Notes: a model not told the origin generated them from the letters alone. A stretch of DNA of 46,734 nucleotides from Acanthaster planci (GCF_001949145.1 NW_019091416.1:3547472-3594205); one strand, 5' to 3'; positions 42,201-46,390 are shown, counted from the first letter of the stretch. A program made the numbers and translations.

Positions 42201-45200
42201 CTTACTGCGGCTAGTCATGGCCTGAAGGGGTCTAAACTGTAACATTGCAATGAAGGAACTGCGTGTAGATATGTTGCACATTGCTCGAAAGCATGTCATT
42301 ATTGATATGCATTGCGTGTGTGCTCGTCATAATTCAAAGTTAAATTTGTGTTAAACACAGGCCTAAAGTTGATTTTTTATATTGTCCTTTCCAGTTATAT
42401 GGCTACCTCTCAGGCTTTGTCCTCTTTCTGGTCAACGTCAAATTCATCCGCCTCCTGCGCTTTAACCGACGCCTACTTCTCTTCTCCATGACGCTGCGTC
42501 AATGCGGCAAGGACCTGGCCTATTACGGCGTAGTCTTTTGCCTGGTATTCGGTGCCTACGCACTGTTTGCCTACGCCATCTTCCACCTGCACTTGGAGAA
42601 CTTCAGCACCTTCGTAGGGACACTGGAGACTCTGTTCTCAACCATCCTGGGTGAGTCTGCTGCAGCATTTACTTTCAGTAGACCAGTCCAAAAATAAGCC
42701 ATCTTTGTTGTTTCAATTCAGTCATTTTAATTTATTCATTCATTCTAATTTATTCATTCATTGGCCATCCGTCGTTCAGGGCCACGTGTCTCAATCTGCA
42801 TGCATTGAGCACGTCAGTAGGAAAATTAACGTTTCGCTGACCTGGTTTGGGATATGAGCACATTTCTAATAAGAATGATTGGTCATAATTTTATTTTCAC
42901 TTAATTAGTTTCAAAATGATTATAAGCTATTACTTGAATAATCCTGAAGGTTTGGCTTGAAAAAAGTTGCATTGTGACATTTTCAAGGAAAATGTCAAGG
43001 GGGGGCCAATTCCTCCCCCCTCAGCTCCTATAAAGTTCAAGAGCAGGTTTTTTTATAACTCTAGCTTAAGAAGGGTTAACTTTTGTTCCTGTGGAAGAAA
43101 AGCCAAATTGAGAAACTGGCCCAATATATTGCGTGCTGTCTCTGCCTGAATGATGTTTTTCTTTTGCAGGCAAGTTTGAGTTTCAAGACATGATCTCTGT
43201 GCACAGCTTCCTAGGCCCTACCTTCTTTTTCACCTACGTGGTCATCATTGTGTTTGTTATGATCAACATGTTTCTGTCCATAATCAACGAGACTTTCGGG
43301 AAGGTAAATATTTAATCAACATTTATCGTCTGGAGCAAGAAGAGCCAAAGATAAAGCAGTTGGATGTAATTTAACATAAGGAAGGGTATGTCTCATTTTA
43401 AGATTTTTCCTTGCTTTATTTACTTTTTCTGAATACGTAATACGGTGTATTTCATTATCCTGCACTTTAGTAACACATTTATCCATTTACCTTCCTGAAT
43501 ACTTATTCTGAAGAAAGAAGACTCCTTTTGAATTGTGTCGTATTGTTGATTTTTTTCCAAATCCTGGATGCTATACAGTCTGACCTCAGCAGACCAAATT
43601 GTGTACGTTAAAGACCATGAAAAACACTGATTTTGAATAGATTAAGCCCCAAACTTGAGTGGACTGCATTTGATTTAGCCTATCTTGATCTTCCGTGGAC
43701 TAAAGTGAATTGAACCGGTTCTGACCAGGAGTTGACTGAACCAAGCTGGATGGAATTGGAGTAGACTAGTCCCAACTGGGTCGAACTGGTTGTGACCAGT
43801 ACTTCACAGATGCAACTTAGAACAGGACAGACTTGAATAGATTTGATTAGACACGAGCAGACCTAAACTGAGCCACCAGAAGTACTGAGCTGCATAGCAT
43901 GTATGGTTCTGTGGTTAAATGGCTTGGTATTGACTACTCTTTCAGGTTCGTCATGATAATGAAGCTGTGAAGAATGAGCTGGAGATTGTGGACTTCATGC
44001 TGCAGCGATTTAAGCGATGGAGCAGCTTGTCTGAGAGAAGATTCCAGAAACCGGCCAAGAGGGAAGACTACATCGAGAGTATGTGATTGGACCTTTTTTA
44101 TGAGCAAAAATACAGTTAGGTGTTAGCATGCATGGTGGAGGAAAATTATCATCAGAGCATGAGATGTCAGATTTTCGAGCCAGTATGCACTTGCCTCATG
44201 TAACTTTTATTTGAATGTGCAAAACTGACGCATGGAGTTCCTTACTCCAACCTTTGTTCTGTCACTTGACTAACTGCCCAACACTAGTTGGCTTATTTGA
44301 CTCTCAGCAACTTCAGTGACATATTTGCCAACTTGGCGCTCCCAGACTTGTCACGTCATAGTTTACTTGTGCCATGCTGCATTTAAAAAGAAAATACATG
44401 TATATGACAGTAATCTAAAGAATTCGGCTAGCATTTCTGTTTTTGCCTCCTCCAACTTTGAAGAAACAACAGCATTAAATTGTAAAAGCAGCTCCTACTA
44501 CACGTGTCATGAGATGAAAAAAGGTGATGGATGGTTGTTTTTCAGCCAATTCCGTTGGTATAGAGTGCAGCAGGTGGTTGCCGTGACGGTTGTCATAGTT
44601 TCAGATACATCTTGGCAAAGCCTCACTTGGGAATTTTCATCCCCCTTTCCATAGCCTCTCTCATGCCTACCCTTTTTAACTTTACACAGTGGGCATATGT
44701 GGATATTCTCCCTGTCAGATACACGAGAAAGACACTAAGTAGCATGGAAGGAAATGGTATCTGCCCTGAGCAGAAGCACCCCCTCATTGGTTGAAAAGAG
44801 CCATGTTGATCGGGAGTGTTCGTTTTGTTGGTGGCCGTGCGACTGCAACGCTTGCGTTTCAGAGTTTGCCGTGAACTAGCAATGGGCAGTTACTACCAAA
44901 GGAACCTCTGTTGCTAAGAAAATTGCTGCCCTCTCTTGGTCCAGCTCGGAGCTTACGCCAAGAAAACGTTGCCGCACATGGAAGCTCTTCATTCGAAACT
45001 CATCCAAAGGAAGCTGCAGAACCTTCAAATAATTCAGCGTTTTCTTTCTGTGACTTTGTTCCCCAGGCATTGACCCCAAGGATCTGGAATGTAAGGAGCT
45101 GAAGGTCAAGCTGACCACCATGGTGGACCGACTGAACCAATTCATCCGTGCAGAGAAGAAGCTGACCAAATCAGGCAGGCGGATCTATCTCAGCAACTAG
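6027..45200 (+). CDS. Polycystin-1 family protein, 41 coding exons in window, 5' end missing
   Basis: A membrane receptor-channel protein of the polycystin-1 class; family members partner with polycystin-2 channels in cilia or, in sea urchin sperm, act as receptors for egg jelly. Forty-one exons join in phase to 10,708 nt, 3,568 residues, ending in TAG at 45198-45200. Domains by residue of this partial product: WSC second half 1-47; PKD-like repeats from about 66 to 1373, seven of them in one exon; REJ module about 1374-2070; GAIN about 2075-2440 with GPS cleavage between L2435 and T2436; helix 1 at 2463-2483; PLAT about 2500-2620; helices 2-6 about 2670-3010; TOP domain about 3020-3245; helices 7-11 about 3250-3475; coiled coil to 3568. 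All donors are GT except a likely GC after exon 29. Which paralogue (PKD1, a PKD1-like, or REJ type) is unresolved, so no symbol is given. Confidence 0.93.
6290..6480. repeat. Hairpin-rich GC patch in intron 1
   Basis: A patch of short inverted repeats in AT-rich intron: GCACCGC-GAA-GCGGTGC, GCCTGCGC...GCGCAGGC, the palindrome GCGCTTAAGCGC, and further GCAGGC/GCCTGC pairs. It is probably a degraded foldback element. No coding or RNA-gene identity was recognised. Confidence 0.4.
7328..7472 (+). CDS. Exon 2: PKD-like repeat, first part
   Basis: Between acceptor tttgacag and donor GTAAGT. It encodes a beta-rich stretch with VVVEFGDGYTETF, the WDFGDG-like hallmark of PKD domains. In phase with both neighbours (1 in, 2 out). 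The following intron (869 bp) has a short TTATA run at 8298-8322 and otherwise nothing recognised. Confidence 0.9.
8342..8571 (+). CDS. Exon 3: end of first PKD repeat and start of next extracellular segment
   Basis: Acceptor cttccag, donor GTTAGT. The first residues finish the PKD fold (GLVHMTTTVLDV). A new beta-rich segment follows with a conserved-looking Cys pair (LCPVVVLQGEVFDCEF). The family usually has a C-type lectin near here; no lectin motif is visible. Confidence 0.87.
8600..8715. repeat. Dispersed repeat fragment (family also at 31500 and 40580)
   Basis: Contains the block TATAAACACTGTATACTC followed by a cc-t-tgtgaa segment. It is shared with 31500-31600 (TATAAAAACACTGTATACTC) and more weakly with 40580-40690. 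Probably the non-tRNA tail of a SINE. Confidence 0.45.
8850..9000 (+). repeat. tRNA-derived SINE
   Basis: An A-box-like tract TAGTGGTTAAGG (8856-8867) and a B-box-like tract GTCAGGAGTTTGGATGC (about 8889-8905) are followed by TGTGACCTTGAACGAGTCACTTCACCCC. That last block resembles the conserved central block of V-SINE-type elements found in many deuterostomes (usually TG-CCTTGGGCAAGGCACTT). The box spacing is right for a tRNA head. Mutated, so old. It lies in intron 3. Confidence 0.7.
9163..9326 (+). CDS. Exon 4: extracellular beta-rich segment
   Basis: Acceptor ataacag, donor GTAACT, phase 1 in and 0 out. It encodes a segment ending in LVGWEVVVKTQGLITLM. I see no named domain; position between the first PKD repeat and the next places it where vertebrate polycystin-1 has its lectin/LDL-A region. 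The next intron is only 172 bp. Confidence 0.85.
9499..10132 (+). CDS. Exon 5: Cys-containing extracellular region leading into PKD repeats
   Basis: A 634-bp exon, open throughout, acceptor ttaccag, donor GTAAGG. It carries several cysteines (FCPRTLG, AQCLQQ, HKCIAG, SCFDTG), then ELQAGDLVGFLSRG, similar in style to the stretch before the PKD series in polycystin-1. It ends with a PKD-type terminal strand (ALSAKNAVSSKTLATSIRV). Several N-glycosylation sequons are present. Confidence 0.9.
10286..10431. mobile_element. MITE, family 3 (TIR AAGGCTGATTCATAC)
   Basis: A 146-bp non-coding element in intron 5. Its ends are inverted: left aggctgattcatact, right agtatgaactggcttc, about 13 of 15 positions pairing. 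The same termini occur at 39126-39284. Confidence 0.6.
10903..11090 (+). CDS. Exon 6: PKD repeat
   Basis: A nearly whole PKD domain: VAVEWSMGDGTIY matches the central W-x-hydrophobic-GDG motif, and GIYNVTVRVINYYNSES matches the GxYxVTxxxxN end. Acceptor ttcaaag, donor GTACGT. The next intron (639 bp) shows nothing recognised. Confidence 0.93.
11730..11841 (+). CDS. Exon 7: PKD repeat, first part
   Basis: KLIIVQERILGL is the strand that opens PKD repeats in this family (V-E-I-GL). It runs on to a Trp-containing segment. Acceptor tctacag, donor GTAAAA. The next intron (818 bp) holds nothing recognised. Confidence 0.9.
12660..12809 (+). CDS. Exon 8: PKD repeat, middle part
   Basis: Encodes VFEFDWNLGGSLTNLTFGG, a divergent PKD core lacking the DGS signature. 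Acceptor tcgaag, donor GTATGT, phase 1 at both ends. The next intron (671 bp) holds nothing recognised. Confidence 0.88.
13481..16537 (+). CDS. Exon 9: giant exon, seven PKD-like repeats and start of REJ module
   Basis: A 3,057-bp uninterrupted coding exon, acceptor acccacag, donor GTAAGT, phase 1 both ends, 1,018 whole codons. It finishes the previous PKD repeat, then carries seven repeats. Cores include YRVDFGDGSS, FTVDFGDGTS, SIIFDDGESS, FTWDFGETPS and YRVDFQDSQI; closing strands include GIYTITLNVSNPIS and GNYKVSVTGSNIVS. From residue about 1374 (15775) the REJ module begins: CFVPKVSVNESN, ITVDSDVSLNC, SLTIKPASLRYGWYHFELNV, IRVKPSPLEVHIYGG, TLDAERLTYDPDVP, FVWLCRR. An acidic Asp/Asn-rich loop lies near 16420-16460. 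PKD repeats form extensible Ig-like rods. Human PKD1 has a comparable giant exon 15. Confidence 0.97.
17224..17386 (+). CDS. Exon 10: REJ module
   Basis: Encodes KLSFTTGRITFS and YNMQYELKVAVIKGNRVGEDTQILDV, the REJ strand pattern (Y-x-h-x-V-x-V-x-K-x-x-R-x-x-x-x-x-Q). Acceptor ctggcag, donor GTAAGA. The preceding intron (686 bp) shows nothing recognised. Confidence 0.92.
17785..17956. mobile_element. hAT-like MITE, family 1, degraded copy
   Basis: Starts CAGTGTCGTAGTTGAGTCCATCACAAG and ends near GGACTGGACTGCAATCTG. These match the terminal CAGTGTTGTAGTCGAGACC of the family with several changes. Internal CTTGTGA/TCACAAG blocks are shared with 19898-20110 and 23091-23255. I found no clear target duplication. 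Confidence 0.5.
17990..18135. repeat. Cluster of CCAATTGG/GGATCCAAT motifs
   Basis: At least six ATTGG-type blocks recur about every 15-40 bases, including ACCCAATTGGATTCCAATTG, GATTGGATCCAATTG and GAATTGGATCCAATGGG. Several are palindromic. A degenerate simple repeat within intron 10. Confidence 0.5.
18480..18581 (+). CDS. Exon 11: REJ module
   Basis: A short exon encoding CKVNCKKKLNPSNRYSLESQ then NNFFSLYYK, the paired-Cys, NPS-R-x-x-L and YYW-like features of REJ. Acceptor gttaaag, donor GTAAGC, phase 2 both ends. Confidence 0.92.
18795..18979 (+). CDS. Exon 12: REJ module
   Basis: Continues the split Lys codon: WEIYSQSSSG, then FVIEPGFFKEKMKYRLKLIGS, a typical REJ strand (F-x-h-x-P-x-h-x-x-x-x-x-Y-x-L-x-h). 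Acceptor ttctag, donor GTAACC. The following intron (644 bp) contains C/A-rich runs near 19500-19560 and no recognised element. Confidence 0.93.
19624..19824 (+). CDS. Exon 13: REJ module core
   Basis: Strongest REJ signature in the gene: VNDRPSSGTCSVTPKEG followed by LTTDFDIWCEGWVD and LSYTFKVNG, matching the N-x-P-x-x-G-x-C-x-V-x-P and F-x-x-x-C-x-x-W patterns. Acceptor cctcag, donor GTAAGC. Confidence 0.95.
19898..20110. mobile_element. hAT-like MITE, family 1, copy with 8-bp target duplication
   Basis: 213 bp bounded by GGAGTAGA on both sides (19890-19897 and 20111-20118). The left end is CGGTGTTGTAGTCGAGACC and the right end GGTCTGGACTACAACAGTA, an inverted pair. The interior is rich in TTGTGACTGG blocks and has no coding capacity. 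Lies in intron 13. Confidence 0.82.
20281..20498 (+). CDS. Exon 14: REJ module
   Basis: Encodes LPENNCTVQITIDVTDSWGCFETTYLEVK, the REJ V-x-V-x-D-x-x-G-C/A-x-x strand. The acceptor (taccgtacaag) has a poor pyrimidine tract. I chose it because it is the one that keeps frame from exon 13 (phase 1); the ag at 20316-20317 would break the frame. Donor GTATGT. Confidence 0.82.
20841..21218. repeat. Minisatellite, 63-bp unit x 6
   Basis: Unit starts lie at 20841, 20904, 20967, 21030, 21093 and 21156. Each begins GCAGGATAGAGTTTTCTCTA and ends CTACTTTGCCATAG. Differences are few (for example ggtttctag/ggcttctag, and a variant fifth unit). Because 63 is divisible by 3, spurious frames stay open on both strands. 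In intron 14. Confidence 0.95.
21646..21820 (+). CDS. Exon 15: end of REJ, start of helical linker
   Basis: VKPPNISTDVTSELRSIQTSMETLF then KESAANLVIATADFLNTEA, predicted helical, as in polycystin-1 between REJ and GAIN. Acceptor tttaaag, donor GTCGGT. Phase 0 in, 1 out. The next intron (1,137 bp) holds nothing recognised. Confidence 0.9.
22958..22995 (+). CDS. Exon 16: 38-nt microexon
   Basis: A split Glu then DVDSDISQERIK. Acceptor ttgtacag, donor GTGATG. It converts phase 1 to phase 0 and is required for exon 15 to join exon 17 in frame. Confidence 0.78.
23091..23255. mobile_element. hAT-like MITE, family 1, best copy
   Basis: 165 bp with terminal inverted repeats CAATGTTGTAGTCGAGACCA and its mate (CAGTGTTGTAGTCGAGACCA on the other strand), 19 of 20 matching. 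It is flanked by the 8-bp duplication TTGATTAA (23083-23090 and 23256-23263). The CA-TG ends and 8-bp duplication fit the hAT superfamily. No transposase. In intron 16. Confidence 0.88.
23465..23530 (+). repeat. Dispersed repeat block shared with 24470-24525
   Basis: GGGACAAATGACCACCAGTGGTCAGCATTTATAAAGTCCAACTTT here matches TGGACAAGTGACCACCAAGGGTCAACATGTGTAAAGTCCAACTTT in the next intron. Family unknown. Confidence 0.6.
23712..23837 (+). CDS. Exon 17: helical linker before GAIN
   Basis: ENMAGLLSDTQVSTVEGVQQLSSAMAAVT then IPEEVTQEAR. The VQQ-x-SSA-h-x-x-x-T-x-x-PEE pattern is characteristic of polycystin-1 between REJ and GPS. Acceptor ttaccag, donor GTAGGC, phase 0 both ends. Confidence 0.94.
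24053..24225. mobile_element. Foldback MITE, family 2, copy 1
   Basis: 173 bp, arms of about 48 bp: left CGGGCAATTCACAGTAGTGC...GAGTTTGCAATACGTTGGCC, right arm its reverse complement with a few changes. The centre also pairs (GACGACAGATTTCAAGCATTGTGATT-like against its mate). The whole element could fold into one hairpin. In intron 17. Confidence 0.85.
24470..24525 (+). repeat. Dispersed repeat block shared with 23465-23530
   Basis: See the matching block in intron 16; about 80% identical over 45 bases. In intron 17. Confidence 0.6.
24858..24978 (+). CDS. Exon 18: helical linker before GAIN
   Basis: TRLLGSMEGYSKVLQ and EMLESATAVCMEVVG, amphipathic helices. Acceptor acacag, donor GTAAGA, phase 0 in and 1 out. 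The following intron (839 bp) is AT-rich with nothing recognised. Confidence 0.9.
25818..25873 (+). CDS. Exon 19: 56-nt small exon, acidic linker
   Basis: A split Glu then NIVEATHTAQVEEEPNGP. Acceptor gtcccag, donor GTAAGT. It restores phase 0 for exon 20. The next intron (986 bp) shows nothing recognised. Confidence 0.8.
26860..27013 (+). CDS. Exon 20: start of GAIN domain
   Basis: SEEVVDRLASAISAKMVLGQNDIEVQSS then LILAKSPVLWISN. The helix-then-beta switch is the GAIN layout. Acceptor ttgacag, donor GTTAGT. Confidence 0.92.
27374..27468 (+). CDS. Exon 21: GAIN domain
   Basis: NFSAGDGNYVNLPLYEDLF, beta-rich with one sequon. Acceptor tttcag, donor GTAAGT, phase 1 in and 0 out. The following intron (625 bp) holds nothing recognised. 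Confidence 0.86.
28094..28346 (+). CDS. Exon 22: GAIN domain
   Basis: QQVKSMVVSLTLINDTDQSP, PIEISIVRKEEH and GGKMVVHQIG, the V-x-S-h-x-h pattern of polycystin GAIN domains. I set the acceptor at tttctgag (28092-28093). The later ag at 28111-28112 gives the wrong frame. Donor GTGAGA. Confidence 0.88.
28718..28843 (+). CDS. Exon 23: GAIN domain
   Basis: ALSLEVKSLG and YDVILYIFFRQGGHPSLG. Acceptor ttgtag, donor GTAACT, phase 1 at both ends. Confidence 0.9.
29111..29280. repeat. 17-bp tandem repeat x 10
   Basis: Ten head-to-tail copies of GAATACTAC(T)NTGTAT(A/G), exactly 17 bp each, with variation at the middle and last positions that tends to alternate (…tata, …catg, …cata). In intron 23 (1,017 bp). 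Confidence 0.95.
29861..30011 (+). CDS. Exon 24: GAIN domain
   Basis: VHDLNCTLRQHVIVEEDYTPTNASWDLG then LTRCFFASATLDK. Acceptor tattag, donor GTAAGA, phase 1 in and 2 out. Confidence 0.9.
30271..30478 (+). CDS. Exon 25: GAIN, first half of GPS motif
   Basis: SLYYGVNHEV then YYALTSSLYSCLAIG and SEWSTDGCV. The W-x-T-x-G-C segment is the first half of a GPS motif, whose second half is in exon 26. Acceptor tttcag, donor GTAAAC. Confidence 0.95.
30492..30656. mobile_element. Foldback MITE, family 2, copy 2
   Basis: 165 bp, arms of about 48 bp: GGCGATTCACAACAGTGCAC...AGAGTTTGCAACACGTT against its inverted mate. Same family as 24053-24225. It starts only 13 bases after the exon 25 donor. Confidence 0.85.
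31210..31434 (+). CDS. Exon 26: GPS cleavage site and membrane helix 1
   Basis: CFCDHLTMFGGGF completes the GPS; by family precedent cleavage falls between Leu and Thr of HLT, at 31260/31261. The stretch after it (TMFGGGF) would be the exposed stalk. Helix 1 is PVVFIFMICCLSLYLLVIIWA, followed by basic ARKADKR on the cytosolic side. Acceptor cccacag. The donor at 31435 (GTCGCT) is weak but the only one that joins exon 27 in frame and gives the family sequence. Confidence 0.94.
31500..31690. repeat. Head-to-head tRNA-type SINE fragments, 28-bp inverted arms
   Basis: Arms 31600-31627 and 31654-31681 are inverted copies with one mismatch, 26 bp apart. Each contains a B-box-like GGTT(C/T)GAGTCC. 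On the minus strand the left copy runs through TTGTGGGTTTTTTCACAAG into a tail shared with 40580-40690. In intron 26. Confidence 0.75.
32004..32091 (+). CDS. Exon 27: cytosolic start of PLAT domain
   Basis: PLPDNDPHDRFLYEVTVYTGLKRNAG: the LPDND...Y-VTV-TG strand that opens the PLAT (lipoxygenase-like) domain after helix 1. Acceptor atctag, donor GTGGGA. The following intron (846 bp) shows nothing recognised. Confidence 0.95.
32938..33227 (+). CDS. Exon 28: PLAT domain
   Basis: TTANVTLLMSGELGDS, FQAGGVDSFLLATPVSLG, LMHVRIWHDNKG, AWYLARIMIKDL, FMANRWLAVEEDDGM: all conserved PLAT strands are present. PLAT domains bind lipids or protein partners at the membrane. Acceptor tttcag, donor GTGGGT. 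The following intron (702 bp) has nothing recognised. Confidence 0.97.
33930..34172 (+). CDS. Exon 29: post-PLAT linker and membrane helix 2; likely GC donor
   Basis: FGHLFFSKTRRNLSDAHIWFSV, RPVKSKFTRVQRATCC and helix LSLLFCTMMANIFFY. It matches the polycystin block between PLAT and helix 2. Best donor is CAG|GCAAGG (GC type), which keeps frame and loop length. An alternative GT donor at 34159 (GAG|GTTGCT) is also in frame but has a weak site and would shorten the loop by five residues. The following intron (759 bp) has nothing recognised. Confidence 0.88.
34932..35159 (+). CDS. Exon 30: membrane helix 3 and Ser/Lys-rich loop
   Basis: FSFGQVVTGVISSLMVLPINLMVVQLF is helix 3, with the conserved S-S-L-x-x-x-P-x-N-L motif. 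It is followed by FRYSRP and a basic, Ser-rich cytosolic loop. Acceptor cttgaag, donor GTATGA, phase 0. Confidence 0.95.
35659..36045 (+). CDS. Exon 31: cytosolic loop and membrane helices 4-5
   Basis: A Ser-rich loop, then LPWQFCCLAWLLVLTSVAVAFWLTIE (helix 4) and WLTSMCFSLIQDIFFIQPFK (start of helix 5). The S-h-x-QD-x-F-x-x-QP-x-K motif is a hallmark of polycystins. Acceptor cttgtag, donor GTTTAG. Confidence 0.96.
36191..36432 (+). CDS. Exon 32: end of helix 5 and acidic cytosolic loop
   Basis: VLLLALFFSLVIRDPEKEE, then a charged helical loop (LQDDEEWLHDRM, MARLKQLKEEV). Acceptor gcacag, donor GTGGGA, phase 0 in and 2 out. Confidence 0.95.
37527..37584. repeat. Perfect 58-bp palindrome
   Basis: Twenty-nine bases are followed, with no spacer, by their exact reverse complement. 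Each arm contains GTACTCGG (or its mate) twice; the centre is CTCGGCCGAG. A related GTCGAGTACTTTTTGAG occurs at 37367-37383. Lies in intron 32 (1,440 bp), otherwise without recognised features. Confidence 0.97.
37873..38050 (+). CDS. Exon 33: membrane helix 6 (S1) and start of TOP domain
   Basis: REIVFYLIFLHLTMLICFGD is helix 6, equivalent to S1 of the polycystin-2 channel. FYVNKSMTDMFVGASYNG follows and begins the extracellular TOP domain. Acceptor ctgcag, donor GTTAAC. The following intron (594 bp) has nothing recognised. Confidence 0.96.
38645..38822 (+). CDS. Exon 34: TOP (polycystin) domain
   Basis: DHFWNYTENVFFPSLY, then NVLADNSMHLVGRVRFRQLRIQKG. The FW-Y-x-x-x-h and h-x-G-x-x-R-x-RQ-R-x-x patterns are diagnostic for the polycystin domain. 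Acceptor tttcag, donor GTGAGG. Confidence 0.97.
39126..39284. mobile_element. MITE, family 3, copy 2
   Basis: 159 bp with ends AGGCTGGTTCATACT and TTCTGAACCGGCCT (inverted). Related to 10286-10431 in ends and size. In intron 34 (871 bp). Confidence 0.62.
39694..39819 (+). CDS. Exon 35: TOP domain
   Basis: SCITPEILKSRMKNHDCRAPYSIADEDATSYDAGW. The Cys pair and Y-x-x-x-x-ED-x-x-x-Y-x-x-GW match the loop of the polycystin TOP domain. Acceptor atctag, donor GTTGGT. Confidence 0.95.
40580..40690. repeat. Dispersed SINE-tail fragment
   Basis: GGGATGTTAAT...GCTCTTCCC...GTGAAAAAACTCACAAG, shared with 31500-31600. In intron 35 (930 bp), which otherwise holds nothing recognised. Confidence 0.6.
40750..41037 (+). 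CDS. Exon 36: TOP domain, C-terminal part
   Basis: YDVSSFPYYGKHAFYNGGGYIVEFG, WVDQHTRAVFLEFVVYNANVNMYS, FLLVEFLPQGG: the Y-x-GGGY, D-x-x-TRA-h-h-x-x-F-x-h-YN-x-N-x-x-h and E-F motifs of polycystins. Acceptor tcaaag, donor GTAAGG. The following intron (496 bp) has nothing recognised. Confidence 0.98.
41534..41856 (+). CDS. Exon 37: membrane helices 7 and 8 (S2, S3)
   Basis: YIGAFAYFVLAGQIVYTLFIIYFLV (S2), the linker REKRQYFDSVWNLCEV, then ILALAISSIVFYLYRMFV (S3) and FVAYWDQ leading to S4. Y-F-x-x-x-WN is conserved in the family. Acceptor ttcacag, donor GTGATT. Confidence 0.97.
42048..42248. mobile_element. hAT-like MITE, family 1, degraded copy
   Basis: Contains GGTGAGACCATCACAAG at the left and GGGGTCTAAACTGTAACATTG at the right, plus AAGACCAGTC and TTGTGATTTGAATTC blocks shared with the copies at 19898 and 23091. 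The ends are poorly preserved, so the limits are approximate. In intron 37. Confidence 0.5.
42395..42650 (+). CDS. Exon 38: helices 9 and 10 (S4, S5) and pore helix
   Basis: LYGYLSGFVLFLVNVKFIRLLRFNRRL is the S4-like helix with K/R spaced by three. DLAYYGVVFCLVFGAYALFAYAIFH is S5. FVGTLETLFSTILG is the pore helix, leading to the filter position. Acceptor ttccag, donor GTGAGT. The next intron (519 bp) has a short ATTCATTC run near 42720-42765. Confidence 0.97.
43170..43303 (+). CDS. Exon 39: filter region and helix 11 (S6)
   Basis: KFEFQDMISVHSFLGPTFFFTY then VVIIVFVMINMFLSIINETFGK: S6 with the N-M-F-L-x-IIN motif. With the last codon of exon 38 the filter site reads L-G-K, where polycystin-2 has L-G-D. 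Acceptor ttgcag, donor GTAAAT. The next intron (642 bp) holds a degenerate stretch rich in GACTGAA/GGACT words at 43680-43880. Confidence 0.97.
43946..44078 (+). CDS. Exon 40: cytosolic tail helix
   Basis: VKNELEIVDFMLQRFKRWSSLS and basic KPAKREDY. Helical, just after S6. Acceptor tttcag, donor GTATGT. The next intron (988 bp) has a GCTGCCCTCTCTTGGTCC stretch near 44924-44942, a common repeat-edge motif, and nothing else recognised. Confidence 0.95.
45067..45200 (+). CDS. Exon 41: C-terminal coiled coil and stop
   Basis: DLECKELKVKLTTMVDRLNQFIRAEKKL has a heptad-like hydrophobic pattern; the chain ends GRRIYLSN and TAG. Only about 88 residues follow S6, much less than the roughly 200-residue tail of vertebrate polycystin-1. 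Acceptor ccccag. Confidence 0.95.
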
Positions 45201-46008
45201 GAGACAGTCCTGAGCTAAAAGAATTCTGCCTTTGAAAAGATCAACCGTTCACAAAGTTTACCCTTAAGGGATTGATCAAAGTGTAGTTGAAAACGATAAA
45301 TAGAATGAGAACATGTGAGATTGTGGTAAAACATTAACAAATTCAGGAATTGGTTATCCGGTGAAGGAAACTAAATATGACATTTTTAAAAACCACATGG
45401 CTTTATTCTGTCGGATAAAACAGCAAAACAACAACAAGAAGAATCCTGATGGCCAATACTTGCTACTTTTAGCATTTCTACTCGAGATTTTGTCCTGGAA
45501 CAATGCCCTAAATGAGCAAAGTTGTGTGACAACAACAGTTGTGTTTCAAAAGAACTTGCACTTAGCTATTGGATTGAAAAATTGCCTATGAAGTCTGTGA
45601 AGTGTTTAAAACCAATTGTTAGTTTTATCACCTGCTGAAGAGACCACCCAGGTGGCTTGCTCTTGACTAGCAGAAATTTCTAAGCTGTTTGAATATTTAT
45701 AAATGCATGTTTTCACAGGAAACTCGGCAGATGAGCATCGTATTTAGAATCGTCATTACTGCAGTGCCCTTAATACCTATGGATTACGTTAAGAAGCCAG
45801 ATTGGACTTAGATGTTGCATTGTGCCCATTCTAGCAAATACGTCATATTTAAATTTCCTGGACATTTAATGTCTGGTAAATGATTCGAACAACTTTAGTT
45901 TTGGATGTAAGTAAATGTGTTAATTTGTGAGTGTATACTTTGTTTCAGAAGTAAAATTTGTTAGCCTTGGTGAAGACATTTTCACTGAAGTAATTTCTCT
46001 ATTAGGTA

Positions 46009-46014
46009 AATAAA
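46009..46014 (+). promoter_or_regulatory. Poly(A) signal AATAAA, proximal
   Basis: Canonical AATAAA about 810 bases after the stop codon, in an AT-rich context. Confidence 0.6.
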
Positions 46015-46367
46015 AAATATTTTTTAAATATTCAGTGGATTGAGCAATATGCATGGCATTGTATGTAGTGTTAACACTGAATTACACTTCATATGAAAAC
46101 TGAGGGAAAATTTGAGACCTATTTAACTAAGGATCGCTCTTCAGTGAAATTTTAGACCCTTAATCTCTCCAACAAATATTAAGAAGTTAGAAATATTTCA
46201 TAGGATATGATTATCAGTGCAAATTATGAAGGAAGCTATTGCTGTTTAGTTTATTTATTACTGTGTGATGTAACATAATAGTAATTGTTCGACTTTTCTT
46301 CATTTTAAAATTACAATAACACTTATGTTATATTTAAAATTATTCATAAAGCATTGATTCACTGTAA

Positions 46368-46373
46368 AATAAA
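46368..46373 (+). promoter_or_regulatory. Poly(A) signal AATAAA, distal
   Basis: A second canonical AATAAA about 1,170 bases after the stop codon, followed by T/G-rich sequence (ggacattgttgtgggtaattt) that could act as a downstream element. Confidence 0.6.
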
Positions 46374-46390
46374 TAGGTACACTTGTGAAT

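Larger units (their letters stand above)
45201..46390 (+). other. 3' untranslated region
   Basis: AT-rich sequence after the stop with no open coding continuation. It contains two poly(A) signals. The true cleavage point is unknown; the limit is drawn after the second signal. Confidence 0.6.

Noticed and set aside
44300-45000. Possible small genes in intron 40
   Set aside because: The frames are short, lack domains and splice signals, and part of the sequence looks repeat-derived.
6027-45200. Two adjacent genes, an REJ-type receptor and a polycystin channel
   Set aside because: Every exon from WSC to the coiled coil joins in phase, there is no internal stop or promoter-like gap, and the order is the standard polycystin-1 layout.
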